DNA from: Colletotrichum lupini
Lineage: Eukaryota; Ascomycota; Sordariomycetes; Glomerellales; Glomerellaceae
Assembly (NCBI RefSeq): GCF_023278565.1
Contig: NC_029213.1
Span: forward strand, 1 to 36,554
DNA: 36,554 bases
Reading direction: 5' to 3'
Shown: positions 31,005 to 36,554 of the stretch, piece after piece
Layout of the letters: every line of letters starts with the position of its first letter
Numbering within the stretch: the stretch's first letter is position 1
Notes under the pieces: generated by a model
What the model saw: only the letters and a program-made list of their open reading frames with translations
Told to the model about the DNA's origin: nothing
Database searches by the model: none
Position numbers and translations under genes: made by a program

Positions 31005-31460
31005 TTATTGTCTTCTAACAAGTGTACTATTAACTACGTCATAGCCTAATTCACGGTATCTCGATAACTGTGCTGCACTAATTCAACCTCTTCCTTCTAT
31101 ATATTGATGATTTCTAATCATTTCACGTATTGTTCTTTCCCGTTCATTTTCTACAAAAGTTCTAAATTGAGTATCAGATTCGAATCTGGTACTAAACTCT
31201 TCATAAGATAAACCAGGATAAGTTTGACGAGTTATCATTCAATCTGCTTGGTTAGGCAGATTAGAATTTAATGTTGTGTTTTGAGGGTTAGCGGGAGTAG
31301 TCGTATTATTTGAAGCCTGAGCTCACTCATTACTACCATCATCACATAGAATAGGTTCTGAAAAATACAACAAGTTGATACAATATAAAATAAATACAAT
31401 AAAAGGGTAATATCTAGGTAAATTTATTAGTAAAAGATCAAAATAAAATCTTAACATCAT
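31005..31460 (-). CDS. Unknown membrane-anchored protein, RAEL-tail family, 151 residues
   Basis: ATG at 31460 (a second ATG follows directly), TAA at 31005; TGA codons are Trp. One membrane segment (residues about 18-34), then SEPILCDDGSNEW, a Thr/Asn/Pro-rich linker, a charged helix ERERTIREMIRNHQ, and the tail GRGWISAAQLSRYRELGYD. The tail matches the other two family members more loosely (SAAQL in place of SRAEL). Function unknown. Confidence 0.65.
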
Positions 31461-31533
31461 ATAATTATAAATTTTTAAAAAGAAACATTATTTTCTTAAA
31501 TATAAAAGGGAACAATATATTCCCTGTACAAGG

Positions 31534-31591
31534 TTTATTGGATTCGAACCAATCAAAGTAATATACTTACTTTTCCTGCCCAACCTTTTTA
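31534..31591 (-). other. Mini tRNA-like element without D-arm
   Basis: 58 bases with acceptor AAGGTTG/AAACCTT (one mismatch), T-arm ATTGG-TTCGAAT-CCAAT, and a six-pair middle stem AAAGTA/TACTTT with a seven-base loop. The D-arm region is only GGGCAGGA. The T-arm side shares 20 bases with trnK. It lies between the 151-residue ORF and the second GIY-YIG gene. It is a decayed tRNA or a processing signal. Confidence 0.55.
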
Positions 31592-31634
31592 TCTATTTAC
31601 TACTAATTCCAACATTATAATTTATTTAATTTTA

Positions 31635-32537
31635 TTAGCTATTTTTGTACTCAGAAGTAAAAAAATAAAATTGATTATTATAGAGCTTACCTGACTTGAT
31701 GTATTTATATAAAGTAGATGAAGAAATATCACATCCAACAACAGTTTGTTTAATACTACTAAATACTTTGACCAATTCAAAATTTGAATCATAAATTCAA
31801 ACTTTTCTATCTCTAGGTTTTATTTCAAACTTATAAATAAAGTTATCAAAAGTTCTACCAGTTTGAAAAACTTTACTTATAGTTGTAGGATGTACCCCTA
31901 AAAATTTCGCTGCACATTTTAGAGTGGGAAAATCATTTATGAAATTATTATTTTTGCTGTATAATTTGACACTTATTCCTCCAGACCTTAAAGATAATTT
32001 GGATTTAGTTTCGAATGTAACAACCTTGGGGTTATTGAAAATTTTTTCATTAAAGTTTATACTTTTACCTCTGCGTGCCTTACTTAAATTAGTACTAAAT
32101 AGAGTATCACGTTTTACTCCTAAAGGTGAATCCGCTATTTTACATATGTTTAAATTAGGCTTTATGCTATCTAAATAATATTGCTCCCTATTTAATAAAA
32201 CAATTTTCTTTTGTTCAATATTATTTATATATGATAAATTGACATGTTCTAATATACCAAATTTAAAAGAATCTCAACCATATTTTAAAATATGGCTATA
32301 AAAAATAGGAGAACCGGAAGATTTGTTTTTTTGTCAATTTAAAACCCGACTTCTATGTGAACTTACCCGGCTTGCTAGTTGAACACTAGACCCTATATAT
32401 ATAAAAGTTTTATCTTTATTTGCACAATCTCTTTTATAAATATAAATAGCTGGTTCATAATCTAAAGTTTTATTAACATAACCTTTTTCATCAATATCGT
32501 ATCATACCATATTTTTTAATAGTGTATTATTTTTCAT
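31635..32537 (-). CDS. Free-standing GIY-YIG homing endonuclease with repeated DNA-binding modules
   Basis: 300 residues from ATG 32537 to TAA 31635, with several TGA-encoded Trp. The catalytic module is AIYIY at 30-34 (Ala in place of the first Gly), YIG at 47-49, Arg 57, and the Glu in NREQYYLDSIKPNLN. Two C-terminal NUMOD-like helix-turn-helix units follow: FPTLKCAAKFLGVHPTTISK and FSSIKQTVVGCDISSSTLYK. It shares its general plan with the gene at 30350-30964 but is longer. No surrounding intron is seen. Confidence 0.83.
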
Positions 32538-32598
32538 TGTTTAATTTATAAATTAAAAAGAGGCGTTATCCTCTAAGTATTTTAAATGTATATCTAAT

Positions 32599-32653
32599 AG
32601 GCATTTCACATAATATTTAGCAAATATCTTGCCCTACCTATGGCGACCTTTCC
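32599..32653 (-). pseudogene. Truncated tRNA-Ser(GCU)
   Basis: The D-arm and anticodon arm GATAT-TTGCTAA-ATATT closely match 26923-27004, with anticodon GCT intact. The variable hairpin is degraded and the T-arm and 3' acceptor are missing. It sits next to trnD, where Sordariomycetes often keep trnS(GCU), so it may be the original, now dead. Confidence 0.7.
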
Positions 32654-32677
32654 TACAAAGACTCTCTTTAAAATAAT

Positions 32678-32750
32678 CGAACTAAGTCGGCATCGAACCG
32701 ACATCCCTTTTCGTGACAGGAGAAGTCTTTACCAATTAAGCTATTAGTTC
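32678..32750 (-). tRNA. trnD: tRNA-Asp(GUC)
   Basis: Perfect acceptor GAACTAA with TTAGTTC, anticodon loop CTGTCAC with anticodon GTC, T-arm GTCGG-TTCGATG-CCGAC. Confidence 0.93.
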
Positions 32751-32757
32751 AAATATT

Positions 32758-32828
32758 TACGGTTAGTTGGAATCGAACCAACACACTCTGTTTGGAAGAC
32801 AGCAATCCTACCATTAAATGATAACCGT
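32758..32828 (-). tRNA. trnG: tRNA-Gly(UCC)
   Basis: Perfect acceptor ACGGTTA with TAACCGT, anticodon arm CTGT-CTTCCAA-ACAG with anticodon TCC, T-arm GTTGG-TTCGATT-CCAAC. It lies downstream of cox3. Confidence 0.95.
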
Positions 32829-32850
32829 TTATAATATAACCCATAGGATG

Positions 32851-32918
32851 TACTTTACTAATAATTCCAGTATATTTATAATATATTCTATACTTTACTA
32901 ATAATTCCAGTATATTTA
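32851..32918. repeat. Direct repeat downstream of cox3
   Basis: A 28-base unit beginning TACTTTACTAATAATTCC occurs at 32851-32878 and 32891-32918, with 12 bases between. It lies in the spacer between cox3 and trnG. Confidence 0.85.
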
Positions 32919-33065
32919 CTATTTATAGTTTCTTAGCTATAAATATTAACCTTGTTTGTTTTCAATCTAATTTTAAAACATTTAAAATAACTTTTTAATT
33001 AGAAAGAAAATATAAAAGGTAGTTCTATATTGTTACTTCGCTCTTCATTTGATTAATAGCATAGA

Positions 33066-33875
33066 TTAAGAACCTCAGTAATATATTGATACATATAAGA
33101 AAAGTCAAACTACATCAACGAAATGTCAATAAAGAATACCTCCCTCAAAACCTAAATGATGGTTATCAGTTAAATGATAAGCGTATATTCTTCATAATCC
33201 CACTCCTAAAAATAGTGTACCAATTATAACATGGAATCCATGAAAACCTGTTGCGAAGTAGAAACAAGTACCAAACGCTCCGTCACTTATAGTAAATGAT
33301 GAAACTGAATACTCTACACCTTGGAAAGCTGTGAAAACTAAGGCTAATAATACAGTAGCAATAGCACCATATAAAGCTCCCCCTCTGTCTCCTTGGATTA
33401 AAGCATGATGGCTATAAGTAATTGTAGCCCCGCTAGATAATAATATTACAGTATTAAGTAGAGGTAATTCAAAAGGATTTATTGGATCTATACCCATAGG
33501 TGGTCATTGTGCTCCTAATTCAACTGTAGGTGTAAGTGAGCTATGGAAAAATGCTCAGAATATAGCTACAAAGAATAATCCTTCAGACACTATAAAAAGA
33601 ATAACACCTAAATTTAGTCCTTTTTGCACTGCTAATGTGTGGTTTCCTAAAAATGTACCCTCAGTTATTATATCTCTAAATCATAAAGTCATAGAGCTAA
33701 CTACTAAAAAAAGCCCTACATAAAATAACACATAAGCATTTAAAAAATTATGCATAGATAGTGCTGCATTTAGAGTTAATGTTAATAAACTTATACTAGT
33801 ATAGATAGGTCAGGGTGAAGGTGATACCAAGTGAAACGGATGGTCTTGAAATTGACTTCTCGATAGATTTGTCAT
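33066..33875 (-). CDS. cox3: Cytochrome c oxidase subunit 3
   Basis: Complex IV subunit, 269 residues, seven membrane helices. It starts [20 protein letters not shown], has [19 protein letters not shown] and LELGAQWPP-type segments near residue 120, and ends [18 protein letters not shown] before TAA. Trp residues are TGA. Its leader and trnN are duplicated in front of the 437-residue ORF. Confidence 0.98.
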
Positions 33876-33949
33876 TTTGTATTTTATTTTGTAATTATCG
33901 AATTGCTCGGACTAGATAGGCTAAGTTAGGCATCCATTATCCCCAACGA

Positions 33950-34020
33950 AGCCCTTAAGGGGAATCGAACCTCTATCATAATATTAACAGTATTATGCTC
34001 TACCGTTGAGCTATAAAGGC
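33950..34020 (-). tRNA. trnN: tRNA-Asn(GUU), copy upstream of cox3
   Basis: As 14176-14246, anticodon GTT, but the T-stem AGAGG/CCCCT has an A-C mismatch. This is the usual neighbourhood for trnN in Sordariomycetes (between rns and cox3). Confidence 0.87.
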
Positions 34021-34030
34021 TTTAGATGTT

Positions 34031-34117
34031 TAGGAGACAAGAGATTCGAACTCTTAAAGCAGAAAATTGCTATTGAGTTTACAGCTCAACCCTTCTTGCC
34101 AATAAAGGAACTCTCCT
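34031..34117 (-). tRNA. trnY: tRNA-Tyr(GUA)
   Basis: Class II tRNA with a long variable arm. Acceptor AGGAGAG with GTCTCCT (one mismatch), anticodon arm TTGAG-CTGTAAA-CTCAA with anticodon GTA, T-arm AAGAG-TTCGAAT-CTCTT. Confidence 0.93.
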
Positions 34118-34137
34118 TCTTTATATAAGCTGACTAT

Positions 34138-34290
34138 TTATTTTTCAATAAATAGGCTGCCAATGGGCAACACTTAATATAAAGAGTGAATTCAGTCTTA
34201 AATAATTATTGCTTTTGAAGGCAACATTTAAAATAAAGAATTCACTTTTAATAATTGGGCTGCGATAAGCAGCACCTAATATATTATATT
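34138..34290. repeat. Three imperfect repeats downstream of rns
   Basis: Units of about 50 bases each carry a small hairpin near GGCTGC or GGCAAC followed by an AT-rich stretch such as CACTTAATATAAA. They begin near 34148, 34205 and 34258. They fill the spacer between trnY and the rns 3' end. Confidence 0.5.
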
Positions 34291-34297
34291 TTTTAGG

Positions 34298-35795
34298 TTT
34301 ATAAACCCCGTGCAACTTCCACTACACGAACCATATTTCGACTTAACACTAATCAGAGTCACGCATACGAAGAATTCCATTATAATATTTTAATCCGATT
34401 TATAAAAGAGATTATAACAAAATAGCAAACTTATTGCGTAAGCTCCTTTCAGCATGCGACGAGTGGTTAGTACCAATCCGAGATTTAATTCACCGTGACA
34501 TGGTGATTCACGATTACTAGTAATTACTTATTCATATAGTCGAATTTCAGACTACAATCCTTGTATAATTTATATCCTCTTTTTTGAGATTAGCTAAAAT
34601 TCGCATTTTCGCATCTCTTTGTTAAGGACTACGTGGCACGTCTATAGCCCACAACATAAGGGCCATGATGACTTGTCTTTTTCCTTTTTATCTTTTCCGC
34701 TATAAAGAAAGATTGCTTTATAAAACTTTATATAAATAAAGCAAAGGATTCCGTTAATTCCATGGAAGAACCACAGTTTCACAACATTAACTGAAAACAG
34801 CCGTGCAACTCCTGTATTTATTGCTAAATATTCAAGTTGTGGTAAGGTTTTTCGTGGATCATCGAATTAAATAACATACTTCACTACTGGTGTCAGAAAC
34901 GGTCTAGTGATTTCAGTTCCTGCGTTGCCACATTACTCTTGAGGTGAAATGCTTTCATTTTCATTTATAGACTAATTCTGCTTAAACTACACTCACATCC
35001 TAAGAGTTGCCTTCTAGGATACGAGTTGCTATTTTAGCGACTAGTCCATGGCATTCATCATTGTCTGCAAAGACTACTAGGGTGTCAAATCCTGTTCGTG
35101 TTCTATGCCTTCGTCCTCCAACGTCAGTTATTACATAAAAGACAGCTTTCGCCTTTATCAGTCCCCTTGGTATCACAGAATATAATCTCTCCACCTCAAG
35201 TACGGTCTTCTCACATAAAACTCTAGTCAAGTACTCCTTTTAGTTAAGGTATTTTGACCGTCTGGGTACCCTTTAAACCTATTTAATATGAATAATGCTC
35301 GTCTCTTACGTATTACCGCGACTGCTGGCACGTAATTGGTCAAGACTAGTATACATATTATCATTATTAATACGTACTTAAAACTTTATTTTTGTATAAA
35401 CAATTCTGTTTCGTTTCCCCAAATTGCCAGTTCAGCCGTTAGGCCATTGACCAAAATTCCCCACTGCTGTACTAATTTTGCATTGGGCTTTTTTCAGACC
35501 CAATGTGACCGATCAACCTTTCAGTTACGGTTACGAGATTTTAAAGCTAGTGAAGACATTACCTTTACTACTACCTCTCTCGACGATATTAATCTTCTTC
35601 CTAAAGCGGCTTTTGCCTTTATTATTATGTGGTATTTTATCCCTCACTTCAAGGTAGTGAAAATATCATATACTCACCTGTACACCACTTATTAATTAAA
35701 TTATTCATTATATTAATCGTACGATTAGCATGTGTCAAGCATTTGGACAGCATTCATTCAGAGCCATCACCAAACTCATTTATATAATTTCATTG
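34298..35795 (-). rRNA. rns: Small subunit rRNA
   Basis: Starts near GAGTTTGGTGATGGCTC (35761-35777), followed by the conserved CTTGACACATGC block. The 530 loop GTGCCAGCAGTCGCGGTAA is at 35307-35334 with G530 kept. The decoding-site region GGTACTAACCACTCGTCGC is near 34460, and the helix-45-side sequence GTGGAAGTTGCACGGGG lies near the 3' end. Length is about 1.5 kb. Both ends are estimates. No intron seen. Confidence 0.92.
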
Positions 35796-35905
35796 ATGTA
35801 TTTCACAATCTGCTTGATGTCAAATACATCACTAATAAATCCAAAGCAGTTTAGGATAAGAATACGCTCCATTCATACCTCATGTTAAGTAAAAACTATA
35901 TTAAT

Positions 35906-35926
35906 CGCGACGACTTAGTCGTCGCG
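35906..35926. repeat. GC-rich hairpin upstream of rns
   Basis: Perfect nine-base arms CGCGACGAC and GTCGTCGCG around TTA. Shares the GCGAC/GTCGC core with the hairpins at 5367-5379 and 23058-23080. Confidence 0.75.
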
Positions 35927-36150
35927 CTTACCAAACATATGCTAATAAATATATTTTTTTTAGTACTTACCAAAACACGTGCACTAGCACACTCGCCCTT
36001 ATCTTACACATTTATAAGCGGACTGTCGTGGGATGTACTTGAGGTATGCACTTGTTTATGAACAACTTTTAGGATTTTTATAAGTAGGGGTTGTCAAAAA
36101 ACTACTACAATTTTAAACCTATTACATCATATTAAATTATATATAAAATA

Positions 36151-36252
36151 TACTTGGTATTTAATTTCTAGGTTCCGCCTACTTGTAAATCTCCCCCCCC
36201 CGTTTTTACTGTACCCTAGAAATTAATATCCTATTTAATTTGATGCCAAGTA
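36151..36252. other. Long stem-loop with a nine-C loop
   Basis: Inner arms of 12 bases (36161-36172 and 36215-36226, TTAATTTCTAGG with CCTAGAAATTAA) and outer arms TACTTGGTA and TGCCAAGTA (36151-36159, 36244-36252), with a bulge between. The 42-base loop holds nine consecutive C (36193-36201). A GC-skewed loop on a long stem in the largest spacer is the kind of structure seen at replication or transcription control sites; the role is inference. Confidence 0.6.
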
Positions 36253-36554
36253 CATCACATGCGAGATGAGACAAAAAACTTATAAATATAGGGTTAATTG
36301 TCCGCAAATAATAATTTATACTCTGGTGGCCTGCCAGACATTCTTTATTAACTCCTGAATAATCTACTCTTGCTAAAAACTATAAATTAGATATTTAAGA
36401 AATAGAAACTAACTATTTCATTAAAGACTAAAATACCTTTCACCTTGCCTTTAATCTAATACTTCATTAAAGCTATATTTTAGAATTTCTGGTTTAAATG
36501 AAATAGTTAAGCGAAAACTGTATTTTTTATTCATTTAAAAAAACTAGTTCCGCG

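Larger units (their letters stand above)
35796..36554. other. Spacer upstream of rns, second part
   Basis: No gene supported. It contains an inverted repeat beside the rns 5' end (GATGTATTT and AAATACATC, about 35813-35849), a GC-rich hairpin at 35906-35926, and a long stem-loop with a C9 loop at 36151-36252. This is the best candidate for a control or replication region, but nothing in the sequence proves it. Confidence 0.55.

Noticed and set aside
31924..32178. Plus-strand ORF of 84 codons
   Set aside because: Antisense to the GIY-YIG gene at 31635-32537.
32851..32918. CRISPR-like array
   Set aside because: Only two copies of one unit with a 12-base gap; a simple direct repeat in a mitochondrial spacer.
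35000..35230. Minus-strand ORF of 76 codons
   Set aside because: It lies inside rns; the openness comes from conserved rRNA sequence.
35336..35695. Plus-strand ORF of 119 codons
   Set aside because: It lies wholly within rns and is antisense to conserved rRNA sequence.
36244..36270. Plus-strand sequence resembling the CACATGCRAG block of a small rRNA 5' end
   Set aside because: The real block is on the minus strand at 35725-35745 with all its neighbours; the plus-strand word stands alone.

Overview
This is a fungal mitochondrial genome. The window is probably one complete circular molecule opened in the atp6-rns spacer, because the core gene order closes across the two ends. TGA is read as Trp throughout: every core gene has in-frame TGA codons at conserved Trp positions, and a tRNA-Trp(UCA) is present. 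Every supported gene lies on the minus strand. The rnl gene carries one group I intron at the position equivalent to E. coli 2449, with rps3 in its P8 loop, which is a hallmark of Pezizomycotina. The order (read along the minus strand) rnl, tRNA cluster, nad2-nad3, atp9, cox2, nad4L-nad5, cob, cox1, nad1, nad4, atp8, atp6, rns, cox3, nad6 is the Sordariomycete (Hypocreales-like) order. The species cannot be named from the sequence.

Layout, low to high coordinate: atp6, atp8, a duplicated trnC, nad4, nad1, trnR(UCU), an intronless cox1, trnC, an unknown ORF overlapping the end of cob, cob, trnK, nad5/nad4L (1-base overlap), trnR(ACG), two related Ser/Gly/Asp-rich unknown ORFs separated by trnN, cox2, atp9, a second trnK, nad3/nad2 (1-base overlap), a block of eleven normal tRNAs plus one interrupted tRNA-like gene, rnl with its intron and rps3, tRNAs P, S, I, W and V, nad6, two tRNA-Ser copies, then a 5.5-kb accessory region (27.0-32.5 kb). 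After that come trnD, trnG, cox3, a second trnN, trnY and rns. The standard 14 oxidative-phosphorylation genes, rps3, both rRNAs and tRNAs for all 20 amino acids are present.

Most unusual content: (1) the accessory region holds eight ORFs (two free-standing GIY-YIG endonucleases, three related membrane-anchored small proteins and three orphans) with tRNA-like elements between several of them; (2) two ORFs between cox2 and nad4L share a [10 protein letters not shown] core and an SP-V/I-DFVIE tail, are richer in G+C than their neighbours, and one carries a near-copy of the cox3 leader plus trnN; (3) two extra copies of the 530-loop helix of the small rRNA lie in spacers far from rns; (4) two tRNA-like genes have anticodon loops split by hairpin insertions; (5) trnC, trnK, trnN and trnS are duplicated with flanks; (6) GC-rich hairpins are scattered in spacers and in rnl.

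Coordinates of tRNAs and of the rRNA ends were derived by eye from base pairing and conserved motifs. rRNA ends are approximate.
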